DNA of 64,000 nucleotides, taken from NCBI RefSeq assembly GCF_032854445.1, contig NC_088295.1, positions 21,315,385-21,379,384 of the forward strand, given 5' to 3'. Shown piece by piece: positions 35,801 to 45,652 of the stretch. The notes beneath the pieces are model-generated. The model made no database searches. It saw only the letters and a list, made by a program, of their open reading frames with translations, and was not told the origin of the DNA. The position numbers and the translations under genes were made by a program. Every line of letters starts with the position of its first letter. Position 1 is the first letter of the stretch. This DNA is from Liolophura sinensis. Lineage: Eukaryota > Mollusca > Polyplacophora > Chitonida > Chitonidae.

Positions 35801-36261
35801 GAGATTATTGTCAATAAAGATTGTGTTATGAATGACACGCATATGCTACAGATTCCAACTTACCATCTGTGACAAAGGTGTATAATGCAATACAGTGTAT
35901 GTATATTCACATGAGCAAATTTACGCGGAACTAACCATTTCAGAATGATGGCTGGACAGGGTTTTTCCGTGGTATTGTACCCAGAACTTTAAAGAGGACT
36001 TTGGTGGGTGCCATGGCTTGGACTGTCTATGAGGAGGTAATGTTAAGTATTTTTTGTAAATTTGATTAACTTAATAAAAATACATTGACCATAACAGAAA
36101 AATTATTAGCATCAGTGACATTCTGGTGTCTATGTATTAGTTGGTTAGTTCTGTAAACATAACAATATATCATGTTATACATCAATAGATATGCTGGGTT
36201 TTAATGTTCATCAATGATTCCCTTTCAGCTGATGCAGAAAATGGGTTTGAAGACCGTGTAA
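29724..36261 (+). CDS. SLC25A38: SLC25A38 mitochondrial glycine carrier, 9 exons, N-terminus missing
   Basis: The join is 29724-29836, 30105-30189, 30796-30866, 31463-31568, 32016-32085, 33906-34004, 34977-35143, 35944-36036 and 36229-36261. All phases agree; it gives 278 residues, against about 304 in human. It is an inner-membrane carrier that imports glycine for 5-aminolevulinate synthesis, the first step of haem formation (Hem25 in yeast). Three carrier repeats are seen with the family's own signatures: [16 protein letters not shown] and PADVIKTH. The odd second (no acidic residue) and third (H for R) signatures are what SLC25A38 normally shows, which separates it from other SLC25 members. 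[21 protein letters not shown] and MAWTVYEE also match. The missing 20-26 N-terminal residues precede the first transmembrane helix. Confidence 0.95.
30105..30189 (+). CDS. SLC25A38: SLC25A38 exon: matrix helix of repeat 1
   Basis: Acceptor TTTTTCTCAG, donor [23 protein letters not shown] is the E-G-x-x-x-L-W-x-G matrix-loop pattern of carriers. Phase 2 in, phase 0 out. Confidence 0.92.
30796..30866 (+). CDS. SLC25A38: SLC25A38 exon: transmembrane helix 2
   Basis: Acceptor TTTTATTCCAG, donor GTAAAC. Reads [18 protein letters not shown]. Phase 0 in, phase 2 out. Confidence 0.92.
30972..31088 (+). repeat. SINE 3' part in SLC25A38 intron
   Basis: CTGTGGATGGTTGTG, CTCCCACCATTATGCTGG and GTGAAATATTCTTGAG match the main family body; the head is missing and the tail is decayed. 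Confidence 0.75.
31463..31568 (+). CDS. SLC25A38: SLC25A38 exon: carrier repeat 2 signature
   Basis: Acceptor TGTGTTGTTAG, donor [26 protein letters not shown] holds helix 3 and the second signature. Phase 2 in, phase 0 out. Confidence 0.93.
32016..32085 (+). CDS. SLC25A38: SLC25A38 exon: matrix helix of repeat 2
   Basis: Acceptor CTCTTCATTGCAG, donor [24 protein letters not shown], then TEGGK. Phase 0 in, phase 1 out. Confidence 0.92.
32398..32520. repeat. 27-bp tandem array, about 4.5 copies
   Basis: Unit GTAAGCTTTTTTGTTTGGG / TCACTTGA, nearly identical between copies, inside an SLC25A38 intron. Twenty-seven is a multiple of three, so the minus strand stays open (AYSSDPNKK repeated), but nothing suggests it is translated. 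Confidence 0.9.
32521..33260. repeat. diverged tandem repeat, about 5 copies of 130-200 bp
   Basis: The motif CATCTTTATGAAACTTGGTG, often followed by GGAATGATGAACATG, recurs near 32548, 32700, 32908, 33050 and 33232. The TTTATGTTTGGGTCA stretch of the adjacent 27-bp array also recurs in these copies, so the short array probably arose by amplification inside one unit. Confidence 0.7.
33500..33692 (-). repeat. SINE, minus orientation
   Basis: A (TTTA)n tail, then CTCAAGAATATTTCACTTAT, GCGGCCAGCATTATGG and CCATCCGCAGGTTGCTG. The head is lost. Confidence 0.85.
33906..34004 (+). CDS. SLC25A38: SLC25A38 exon: transmembrane helix 4
   Basis: Acceptor TCTTTTTCAG, donor [25 protein letters not shown] includes the conserved RD-x-P-x-SG-x-Y. 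Phase 1 both ends. Confidence 0.93.
34977..35143 (+). CDS. SLC25A38: SLC25A38 exon: carrier repeat 3 signature
   Basis: Acceptor CTTTGTTTCAG, donor [25 protein letters not shown] continues into IKTHSQLYP, matching the unusual PADVIKTH third signature. Phase 1 in, phase 0 out. A minus-strand SINE follows 15 bases after the donor. Confidence 0.94.
35158..35316 (-). repeat. SINE, minus orientation
   Basis: Tail, then CGCCATACTCAAGAATATTT, GGTCAGCATTATGG and CCTTCCCATGTACGGCCG. It ends before the tRNA-like head. Confidence 0.85.
35944..36036 (+). CDS. SLC25A38: SLC25A38 exon: helix 6 region
   Basis: Acceptor ACCATTTCAG, donor [25 protein letters not shown] and [10 protein letters not shown]. 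Phase 0 both ends. Confidence 0.93.
36229..36261 (+). CDS. SLC25A38: SLC25A38 terminal exon
   Basis: Acceptor GATTCCCTTTCAG. Ten codons ([10 protein letters not shown]), then TAA at 36259-36261. The end matches the MGLK-type C-terminus of the family. Confidence 0.92.
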   Translation: MMQKMGLKTV

Positions 36262-37607
36262 GAGTCAGATATATTCAATTCACTGAGAAATTGAATCTGT
36301 GACGTGCTGCTCGTCGTCATCTATACAGACAGAGGAGATATGATATTCAGTTGTGCAACAGTAGCACGGCTCTGATTGGCTGACTTGTGGGAAAGTGTCC
36401 ACTTACTGAGATAATGTTGCCAAAATGGATGTCACAGAGCAGCATTTAGCCTGTATTTGGTGATCGATACCTGATGATGCTCTAAACAATAATCACACAT
36501 TCAGGTGGTACATATAACTGTTACCTGTATATATGGTTTGATTATGGTTATACTGAAGTACTTAGGTAGACATTCCAGCCTTTTAATTCATAGTATGCAA
36601 AGGTACATAGCTTGTGTACTTGTATTTTGTGGTTTTGTGATGATCCTCATTAATCTTGATCCCAGTATTATGCAGTGATAGTGATTGAATTGGTGCTATT
36701 TTAGATTATACTTATAAATTTCACACTTCTTAGAGGTGTGACAAGTCAAAGTGATTCATTGCATGTTGGTAAATGCTGAATGAGATATTTTTCACAGTTC
36801 ATTTATCTAAAGATGTAGATATGGAGGAGATAAAAAATGTGGTCAACCACAGATGATATCAGTCTTAATATTCATAGTTTAATCGTCTTTGAATCTACAT
36901 GCAAATTACAAAGTCGTGCTAAAGTGAAAGCATATTTTGGGAAAGATAACTTTGACCTTGATGGTTATCAGAGTTACAGATTTGCTGCATTTTACATGTT
37001 TAGATGATAGCATTTCTAGAACTTCCATCTCAAGAGGATGAGCAATTGTATGTAATGGATTTGTTTGAAGAAAACCATTGTATTTAATGTGAAGGTAGAG
37101 GTTTAGGTATCATTCTGTTATAATTTCTGATCAGACTGGCCAAGTGAATGAAGCTGTGATAAATAGAAAACAGTACCAGTTGGCCTTGTTTCCAGTAAAC
37201 TACATAATACTTGACAGTTCATTCTGAAAATCTTGAGAATTTTAAGTTTGATTTTTAATTAAAATAATTTACTACAAATCAGAACTTTTGTTTTAATTTT
37301 TTATTTACACGTCCAATTTTGCAATGAAATATAGATATACATTTTTATTGATAAAGTACAGCTCTTAATGTTTGGAAGTGTTACATCAGCATGTAGCAGT
37401 TTGTCATTTCCAGGACATCCCATGATACACAAGTCCAAGGCCAATGAGATGTTTGTCCGGTCAGTTGAGTTAAACAAGCAGGGTTTCAACTGACCTGTGA
37501 TTTGTCAACATTTAAATCAATTACCAAACTCTGTACCTACATTTACAAAAAAATCATGTAAAAATGTGTGTTTTCTACTAGATGCTATACAATTAGATGA
37601 AAATAAA
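36262..37607 (+). other. SLC25A38 3' UTR (probable)
   Basis: No ORF. ATTAAA at 37258-37263 and AATAAA at 37602-37607 are possible polyadenylation signals, giving a UTR of about 1.0 or 1.35 kb. Confidence 0.4.
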
Positions 37608-38287
37608 TTGTAAAACAGTTTTCATTGGAACAATGACACTGTCAAAATACACAAACCCTAAGAGGACACCTGTATACAATCATAATACCATTGTTAAATT
37701 CTGACTTCTTTATGTGAAATTCATACCATGCTCAATCAACAGTTTCTTGCAAAAAAGCCTGTTTCAGATCTGTTTTACTTGCTTGATTGTTGTTAGTGCT
37801 GTACTCCAAAATATAATAGCATGCAGGTGTTATGATGGACTTGGGGAAACTTGCCAGAATTAATGTTTAGTATCATACCAGACACATATACATGGAAAAA
37901 AGCCTGGAATAAGGGAGGTTCCACCAAGCATGTCAGGAAAGCTCACTGGCCATGGGGCATGGTCTCACAACAAGACACCGGTATGGCTTTTAACGAGTTT
38001 GTGTCCTTAATACCTAATGAAGATATTTCACTTTGACATCCTCAAGCACATATGGGTATATGTGCAACTGTGTCCAACTGATTCCGTTCACAATATGAAG
38101 ACCTGGCTTGTCTTATTCATCTTCATCCATGTACTACTAACGGCTCTTGTTCAGATCCTGTCCCATCTGCAAAAAACACACAAGTACAGGGACATCAAGA
38201 AGAAAGGGCTTCTTGCATATATGTGGACATAACTTGGTCTAAAGGAATACCACAATGACAATATTTCAGCAATATTGTGAAAAATAT

Positions 38288-38457
38288 TTCTATTTTTTTT
38301 TATTTTATTTGGTTGGTGTTTTACGCCATACTCAAGAATATTTCACTTATATGACGGCGGCCAACATTATGGGGGGAGGAAACCGGGCAGAGCCCAGCGG
38401 AAACCCACAACTATTCGCAGGTTGCTGGCAGACCTTCCCATGTATGGCTGGAGGGCA
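38288..38457 (-). repeat. SINE, minus orientation
   Basis: CGCCATACTCAAGAATATTT, GACGGCGGCCAACATTATG and CAGGTTGCTGGCAGACC. It lies between SLC25A38 and CEP20. Confidence 0.85.
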
Positions 38458-40015
38458 AAATATTTCTAGACAAAAGAATATTGCTGAAATTGTTAAATGG
38501 TAGTCCCTAAAAGTTTCTTCCAGGAAGTTTGTGAATTTCTCGGACTTGTAAGGGGGCAAGTTTCGACAATTTTCAATTTCAAAATACCTAGAATTCAGAC
38601 CTTTGTAGCTTAGCATTTAATGCACCCATGTATAAAGGCGCTATATATTTTATTTTCAAGGGTGTTACCATTTAAAAAAGAATTTTTAGTGAGATAAGTT
38701 GATATTCATTTTTTAAAATTAATTAATTACGAGTTTGTAAATTAGTCGCTGTTTCACAGTCCAAGTCCTAATCTTTTAGTGTGGACAAGGAACTTCTAGA
38801 TTCACCTGCTCTCGTTAATGCCATGGTCTTGGTTACAATACATGGCTGATGATAATTATTGGGATGTTTCTGCAGTGAAATGTTTCTTAAAGACCACTTG
38901 TGCTGGATCAACATGATGTGCATGTCTGTCTCTCTCAGTCAGTCATATAAAGTTGGAAAGTATGTGTGTATGCCTAAAAGACAAGGGTTTGATGGCCAGG
39001 AAGTCCAAAATGGCACTTCTGAATTACGTAGAGGCATTAAATCAATCCCAAACATTTCTCTAACGTCAAGCACACCTGCTTCCAGCATGGTCCCTTGCTG
39101 GCGAAGTGGACAATTCATACCATTGGAACTTCACCAATGAAATATATTGTAAGAATCGTTCTTGGGAGAGTGCCTTGGCTTCCTTCACCCATAAATATGA
39201 CCAGTGTTGTAGTGGTAAGATGTTCTCCAGTGAAGGGCTCATCAATCAAATAGAAACATTTATTATTCATATAAAGGCGAAATATCAGGATTTCCTTCAC
39301 TGATAAAAGTGTTGATTCAGATGTTAGATATCATTTCTGCTATTACATTTTGATATTTCACACCCAGAATCCAAGACATTGACAAAGAAACATCTTTTCT
39401 CATGACGTTCCAATCTGAGCTAAGTGTGATAATGTCAAAATACATTTATAGCACAGTTTTACATTCCTGTGTCACTTCACCCTACCTGCATATATACAAG
39501 TCTATGTAGACCTACAACTAGAAACAATGCTTAACTTGTTCTCAAGACCATCAACATTATCGAGATATTTTTCTCTTGAAAGGTGGACATAACCCACTTG
39601 ATATTTCTTATCTCGTAGTTTATCATTTCCAACTCATTCAAAAAATATTTATGGTATTCAACCTTCATTGTCCAATTACCTATAAAAACTTTATGCTCTG
39701 CCTGTGATAGCAAAGTGATGGGGCTTGTTAACTTGGATGCTACGAAAACTCTTTCAAGGGTAAGCGTTTGTGTGGAGCAGCCTGATCAATTCAAAAGTGA
39801 TGCTAGAGTAACCATGTTTAAAAACATGTACACCACTGAGTTACCATGAAGTTTGCACATTTTATCTTCGGATCCCAGCCAATCTCTATTATAATACCAG
39901 GAGACTATAAGTTAGATACTGTACCATACACTGCCTGTTGTTTTATCCTTCGGGACTGGCTCTGGAAATGCCCCACTAGATGATAGAGCAAAGGTCTGGG
40001 GAAAAAAATTACAAC

Positions 40016-40166
40016 TGATTTACTCATTTGACTGGTGTTTCATGCCACCCTTATTTCACTTATACAACAGCAGCCAGCATTATGGTGGGAGAGAACCGAG
40101 TAAAGGGGAAACCCCATGACCATCTGCAGGTTGCTAAAAAACTTTCCCACATATTGTCGGAATTAC
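40016..40166 (-). repeat. SINE, minus orientation, decayed
   Basis: GCAGCCAGCATTATGGTGGG and CCATCTGCAGGTTGCT match the family; several deletions are present. Confidence 0.75.
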
Positions 40167-40329
40167 AAGTGATATCATGAATGTCAAAACTGAATTAACC
40201 CGGTAAAAAATGAAAGATCAAATACAAGTAAAATCCAGGTGATGTGCTTATTTGAACCCTAGACTTCGGAAGACTACAGACAATAATTAATGATGTTTAA
40301 AGAGGTTAACATTATGTCTTTGAACTTAC

Positions 40330-40414
40330 ACAGGTGATGATGGACTATCTGTCAAAATGTTAAGTTCACTGGCTAAAAACTCTCTATCCAAAGGCTTCGT
40401 TGGTTGACCTGATT
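40330..40414 (-). CDS. CEP20: CEP20 exon 3
   Basis: Acceptor TTGCTTTTTCCAG, donor GTAAGT. ESGQPTKPLDREFLASELN, then ILTDSPSSPV. Phase 1 in, phase 2 out; the open phase shows another exon must follow. Confidence 0.92.
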
Positions 40415-43400
40415 CTGGAAAAAGCAAATGATTCATCCATTTATTTCATTAGTGTTTGGTGCACACTTAAAGAGTACAGAACCGAAATACAGCTCATGTC
40501 AAGTGAACATGGCATGATTTCTCGTGTCAAATAGTCAAATGAAAACAGAACGAGTTCAAATTCACAAGTCCCAATTGTAAAATGCGATCTGTTGAATTCT
40601 ACAAATGGTAAGACAGTGCTTGCCCTATTTTCATTCAATGAGTTGATACTATAAACCGCAAGTGATTAGTCTGTAGGCTTGACATTCAGCACATCAATTT
40701 CTGTTTCACAGCATCAAGGTGGTTAATATAATTTTCTGTGCTTAATGGAAGGGCAAAGACACCAAGAGTTAAACAAGTCTTCCCTATCACTGTACATATA
40801 GCTGCAATTTTAGATGGTGAGTTAATGCATTATCCAGATTCTGACTTATTGGCAAAAACGTAGCACTAAAGGTTCAAGTGGAACTCAAAATTTTCAGTAA
40901 TTAACATGGATGTGTCAAAGTTTCTGTACATTTGAGTGTATATGTAGTCAGACCTGTCTGAATAATGGAAAGTATATGTCTAGAAGTATACATCTATCCT
41001 AACTGACCACTTTCTACATGTTGGCATATAATTACTACCAATCCCACCTGCTAATAACACAGATGAAGTATATTTGTATTTGTTGAAGTCCAGGTATTCT
41101 CGTATCAACTCATTAATGATAAGATTCTCATTGGAGAGAGGTGGCTTTTCTTCAGATTGATCTTCTAGTGCATTGAACACCTCCGCTCGAATCCTTGCCT
41201 TGATTTGTCCCAGAACACCTCTATTTTCCAGAGTTTCCTTGATTACTGTCAACAAAAATTTAGTAATACGTACACATGAAGGAAATTTTGAAATGTTCTT
41301 ATGTTAAAAGAATTTTCTCATTTTCCTCTAATTATCTAAAACAAGTCAACAAAAACCAAATGCAATTTTATTCTTTTCCAGGTGAAATACATGTGGAACT
41401 TCATAAAGGTCTGCCTTTTTCTATGAAAGTTTTCCTCATACTAGCATTGCTCTCCTCGTACAGAGGCCAGTAGCCTACTGTTTGTACCTCTGCTGAAAGC
41501 GCTCACAAATCTGATAAAGATGGCTAATTAACACTATCCAGAATGACCAATGGAAACGATCTGTGCTGCTGAAAAGTTACACAGACAAAACGACTAAAGG
41601 AAAGTGAAATACCGGCCAAATGCTACCAAATTTCTTGATGGAGATCAAGTTTTATTTATTTATTTATTTGATTGGTGTTTTACCCCATACTAAAGAATAT
41701 TTCACTTATACAACAGCGGCCAGCATTATGGTGGGTGGAAACCGGGCACAGCCCAGGGGAAACCCACGACCATCCGCAGGTTGCTGGCAGACCTTCCCAC
41801 GAGCGGCTGAAGAAGAAGCCAGCATGAGCTGAACTTGAACTCACAGCAATCGCATTGGTGAGAGATTCCTGGGTCATTACGCTGTGTTAGCGCACTAACC
41901 AACTGCGCCACAGAGGCCCCGAGATCAAGTTTTAACTATGAAGATTATTCATGGTCCACTTGTGGCAATCAGTGAACCCAGGTATATTGCTGAGGCAGTT
42001 TTCTTTTGTTGGAAATGCAGGACTTGCTAGTCAATATCCTACCTCAATATAACTTATGACTACATGTATGTGAATATTAATGAAGATACACCTCCAGTTC
42101 GACCAATCAATATTTGTACATGTTTGCCATGGTGTTTTGCTCGTATGTAGTGTTCATTGGTTAATACAGAGTGTGTCACTTTTCATGCCTATCAGAAAAT
42201 CAGGTGTCTTTCATCTTCATCTCAATGCCTACAGTCCAGGTTAAGAGACCGATACCTGCACACTGCCCTTCCGAACGCTGAGGAAGAAGTTCCCTTCATT
42301 GTAATTGAGAGACCACACTTAAAGACCTTTCAACATTCTAGTGCCCTTTGGGATAATAAAAGAAAGAGTACATCTTCTGAATTACCTACATGTACATGAG
42401 CTTCAATGGAACAAACCAATCCAAGCATCATTACACATTGTTTTGAGCCACGTATAGCACTCATAATTCTCCAACATGGCTAAACTACTGAGCTACCGAT
42501 ATTCTATACACGTATGACCATAGCCCATATTTATATTTTGTCCCTGTTTTTTACACCATAAGAGGCCTACTAAAAATACTTATACTTCGTTGGTCAAGTT
42601 GATAACCGAACAAAGGCTGGAGGAGACATTCTCCTAGCACCTGACACACCTGTTAACCTAAAGCCATAGCTTAAGCACTGTGAGCTGAATCTGAAAACAT
42701 GGCCTTATATATTGGTGAAGGGTCTAATTGTTATTTGAGTTAATTTAGAGAGTACCTTGAATGACTGAGAACATGAGCACCCCTGACAGCTTCCAGGCTA
42801 GGCAGTAAATATTGTGCTTCACACAGCATCACTGTGTCACTGTGCAAGTGGTCTACAAGTTTCAGCTTTTTATGCACAGCAAATCTGATTTTTACATGCA
42901 AACATGAATTATTAAAAATTATCGACATCAATAAATGAATTGGTGTTAGTGATAAATACATTAGCGATATCAATAAATGAATTAGCAATATCGACACGTG
43001 AATTAGTGATATCGATAAATTAGCCTTCTTGGACTTCTGATAGTGACTGCTCCTTCCTGAAATCTCGCAAATTTTAAAAGTTTATAAATGTTAGCATGAC
43101 TGCGAAAAAACCGATTGACATTTACAAATTTTTTCTTTTACAGGTATTACGCTAGTACCTGTATCACCAGTGAAACAGTATCTATCACAAGCACTGCTAC
43201 ATTAAATTACAACCTAGCAGGTCAGACAGCCCAGATTCAGTTGCCTTACTTCTTCTATGGCTGACCTTGCTACAACCAGCCATTGTAAATACAAGCACTT
43301 ACCCTCAGCTTTTCTTTCGTGGCAACGCAGAAGAAGCAGTCATTTTCGTTGAAGCCAACAAGAAACACTATTTACTGAGATCATTATTTCATTTAGCGAC

Positions 43401-44635
43401 ATTGATAAATGATTTACTGATGTCAATAAATGATTTATCCACATCAATAAATAAATTAGTGATTTCGATAAATTGCTAAAAACTATTGCTATAGCTAATT
43501 TATTTATTGATATCTGTAATTCATTGATCAATATGAGTAATTCATTTATCAATATCACAAATTCATTTATTGAAATCGATAATTTTTGATTAAATGTTAA
43601 TTTGGCCCCCATTAGCACACCTCCCCAACTGAAATCTGCCATGTTGAATTCTTTTAGGTTTTGGGCATGATGGCTGCTGAAGTGGACCCACCAAATTTTG
43701 CTAGCTTTTTTAGCTCTCCAATCATCATGCCAATAGGAGAGCTGTAGTACTGTATCTTACAGTGAAGCACTATGTGCACAAACAGATGTGGTGTGCAAAT
43801 CCAGTGTGAATGACAGGTGTGATGAGGCCTGGAAAATGGTGCATATGGAATGGGTGTCACACATGACTTTCAATCATATGAATATGTAAAGCCTCTACTA
43901 GCTGCAACCACCGGACAGAAGATTTACACTGCAAAACAAGACGAAATGTGTTGTACGTACTCCTGAAAGGATATTTTGAGTGCAGTTTCTTAAAAAAAAA
44001 ACAAACAATCCATGCCTTCAACCACAATTGTTGCTGATAAATGTCAGAAAAATCCGAAGTCAAAGCTCCTTTTCTGCTGTTTATTTGCACTTGAATTCAT
44101 TTGCCTACTACCCTAGATGCCTCCTATACGGAGCTATGCAGCTGTCGGGAAGCTAATTCAGCAAGCTAAATAATCTTCCCCTTTATGTAACGTTCTGACA
44201 TTTGCCTTGACCGGCCGAATTATTAAATATGTAGAAAGTAGAGTTAACGTTGTTGAATTATCGAGAGGTGAGCAGTATGGAGGCAGAGAGTACATCTTCA
44301 AAATGAATCTGATTTTCACCATGAACATGAACAATAAGAAGCAGCATGAACTTCACAGCTCCCAATATATGTACTTTAGTGCAGTCATTCGATTCGTGTG
44401 AGAACATGTTCAAAGCTGTTTAACAGAAGTTAATAGGCATATTCAGATGTTCGACATCCAAACAAACTGAGCCAACTGGAACAATTAGCAGCCCTCAATA
44501 AAATCTCAGCCATAATCACTTTGCTGTACATGGAAGATAACTTAGGGTTATTTTATTGCTCCTTTTTGTTTAATACAATACCTCTCAATTTTAACTTTAA
44601 CGCTTACCAGACTTCAGTTCTTGTGTTGACGCCAT
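40330..44635 (-). CDS. CEP20: CEP20 (FOPNL/FOR20) LisH centriolar protein, 3 exons, C-terminus missing
   Basis: The minus-strand join is 44635-44608, 41245-41048 and 40414-40330, about 103 residues, against about 174 in human. CEP20 works at centriolar satellites and basal bodies and is needed for cilium formation. The N-terminus MASTQELKSVIKETLENRG leads to KARIRAEVFNALEDQ, the FOP/TOF-type dimerisation region. LINELIREYL-x-FNKYKY-type sequence near residues 55-80 is the LisH motif, and ESGQPTKPLDREFLASELN closes the visible part. The match is continuous with human CEP20 across all three exons. The frame is open at the last donor, so one or more exons remain to the left. The gene starts about 250 bases from the proposed ADPRH first exon and points away from it. 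Confidence 0.93.
41048..41245 (-). CDS. CEP20: CEP20 exon 2: dimerisation region and LisH
   Basis: Acceptor TTTTTGTTGACAG, donor GTGGGA. RGVLGQIKARIRAEVFNAL and NLIINELIREYLDFNKYKY. Phase 1 both ends, 198 bases. Confidence 0.95.
41655..41920 (-). repeat. full-length SINE with target-site duplication
   Basis: Complete in reverse: (TTTA)n tail, body, B-box complement (TTGAACTCACAGC) and A-box complement (CGCACTAACCAACTGCGCC). The 14-base direct repeat GAGATCAAGTTTTA flanks it at 41641-41654 and 41921-41934, as expected for target-primed insertion. It lies in CEP20 intron 1. Confidence 0.92.
42905..43023 (+). repeat. 21-bp minisatellite cluster, orientation 1
   Basis: Units like GATATCAATAAATGAATTAG recur about every 21 bases. 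The core is close to palindromic (GATATC, ATCGAT). Confidence 0.75.
43380..43590. repeat. 21-bp minisatellite cluster with an orientation switch
   Basis: The left half reads ATCAATAAATGATTTA and the right half CTAATTTATTTATTGAT. Arms 43443-43459 and 43495-43511 are perfect 17-base inverted repeats with a 35-base spacer. The same unit is seen in the cluster near 42905. Confidence 0.8.
44608..44635 (-). CDS. CEP20: CEP20 exon 1 with start codon
   Basis: Twenty-eight bases: ATG at 44635-44633, MASTQELKS, then donor GTAAGC. The start matches the position and length of the human N-terminus (MATVAELK-like). Phase 1 out. The intron to exon 2 is about 3.4 kb. Confidence 0.9.
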
Positions 44636-44887
44636 TGCAATAATTTGACACTCCCGCCAAACACACACGAATCCGTGACGTCGTGAAGGACTGAAGTGGA
44701 TGACGTTTTACACAAGCACTTTTACTTTCCCTTTTTGCCATGGGGATGTTTTGAAGCGTGTGGTGAAACGTGGCTCGGGGTTAGTCTAGCGATATTTTCT
44801 TCCTTACCTAATTTGTGTTTATTAGGTAGACTTGCGGTGTGACAAGTATCAGGGACTTCGCTGAAAAACCATACTGGCGTGACTGAA
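44636..44887. promoter_or_regulatory. divergent promoter region of CEP20 and ADPRH
   Basis: About 250 bases between the CEP20 ATG and the proposed ADPRH first exon. TCCCGCCAAA at 44652-44661 is an E2F-type site (TTTGGCGGGA on the other strand). TGACGTCG at 44676-44683 is one base from a CRE, and TGACGTTT follows near 44700. CpG is more frequent than in the surroundings. No TATA box is clear. Confidence 0.5.
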
Positions 44888-44891
44888 ATGG
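44888..44891 (+). CDS. ADPRH: proposed ADPRH first coding exon end (ATG G)
   Basis: ATGG directly before GTAAAT. Spliced to the acceptor at 48345 it reads MGSKKSVMLPASSV, in frame with ADPRH. Its place opposite CEP20 suits a first exon. The donor is weak and the exon's left end is unknown. Confidence 0.35.
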
Positions 44892-44961
44892 GTAAATTTA
44901 GACTATGTATGCATGCATTAAGCTACTGTGCACGTCATATCGTAGTTATCTGTAGGCCTGT

Positions 44962-45593
44962 AGACACGAAAGGGTGGTCAGGTGACTTCCTACTTCCGAC
45001 CTGTCTTACAGAATGATATTATTGACCTAGCTCTACATATCTCTATGCCTTTGCTAATTATATTACGGGGGTAGTGCCAGAGTTCTGCAAGCTCGATGTG
45101 AGCACAGACCCAGGGTAAATAGTGCAAAGGGCATGTGGTTTGGGTTTTGTACCTTTGAAAGTTTCATCTTTTTAAAATGACTTGATCAAGCTAGTCACTG
45201 GTAAGCTACTGAGACTTTTGTCAAAAATTATGCGAATCTATTCAGTAATACGGATCAGAAGCTAAAGACCACGTGATTTCCTTAGTAACAGATGGCGCAG
45301 GTAAAGAAAACGGTCCTACCAACATTATTGCGTGGGAAAATGCCTATTTATGAGTCGCTGTCAGTGATCTTGTAAATATTTGTATATTTTTCAGCATTCC
45401 AGATAGCCTGAGTATCTGTGCAGAGCCTTCGTGATGTTATTTTGTACAGCTAGGCCTTACTGGTCTGGCAAAGTGGCAGAAAGTGGCCTTTTCTATAAGG
45501 CTTTAACAGTGGGTGGCTATTTTGTTTTAGACACAAAAGGGTGGTCAGGTGAACTCCTACTTCCGACCTGTCTTACAGAATTATGTTATTGAC
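44962..45593 (+). repeat. 65-bp direct duplication, two copies
   Basis: Copies at 44962-45026 and 45529-45593 share GGGTGGTCAGGTGA and TACTTCCGACCTGTCTTACA, with few mismatches, 567 bases apart. Each contains a pyrimidine tract ending in ACAG, like a 3' splice site. The DNA between is unique. Confidence 0.85.
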
Positions 45594-45652
45594 AAATATG
45601 CGTGCTACAATTTTGGCAACCCCACCTTTATTCCTAAGCATCCTGCTCATCT

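Larger units (their letters stand above)
37608..40329. other. region expected to hold CEP20 3' exon(s); none identified
   Basis: The two SINEs are the only clear features. CEP20 must continue to the left on the minus strand in this stretch, but no segment with the expected PLLYG-like start and correct phase was found by eye. A fragment near 37776-37812 resembles the tail of the second SINE subfamily, reversed. Confidence 0.4.
41935..44607 (-). other. CEP20 intron 1, right part
   Basis: Besides the 21-bp clusters I see no exon or RNA. An 80-codon plus-strand ORF at 42157-42399 has no recognisable family. Confidence 0.5.

Noticed and set aside
39115-39300. possible CEP20 fourth exon (complement contains HIYGZ-like reading near 39191)
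   Set aside because: The frame that would give the motif has a stop at once and no matching acceptor.
42157-42399. 80-codon plus-strand ORF with a normal-looking composition
   Set aside because: No recognisable family, and it lies antisense in CEP20 intron 1 with no partner exon in phase.
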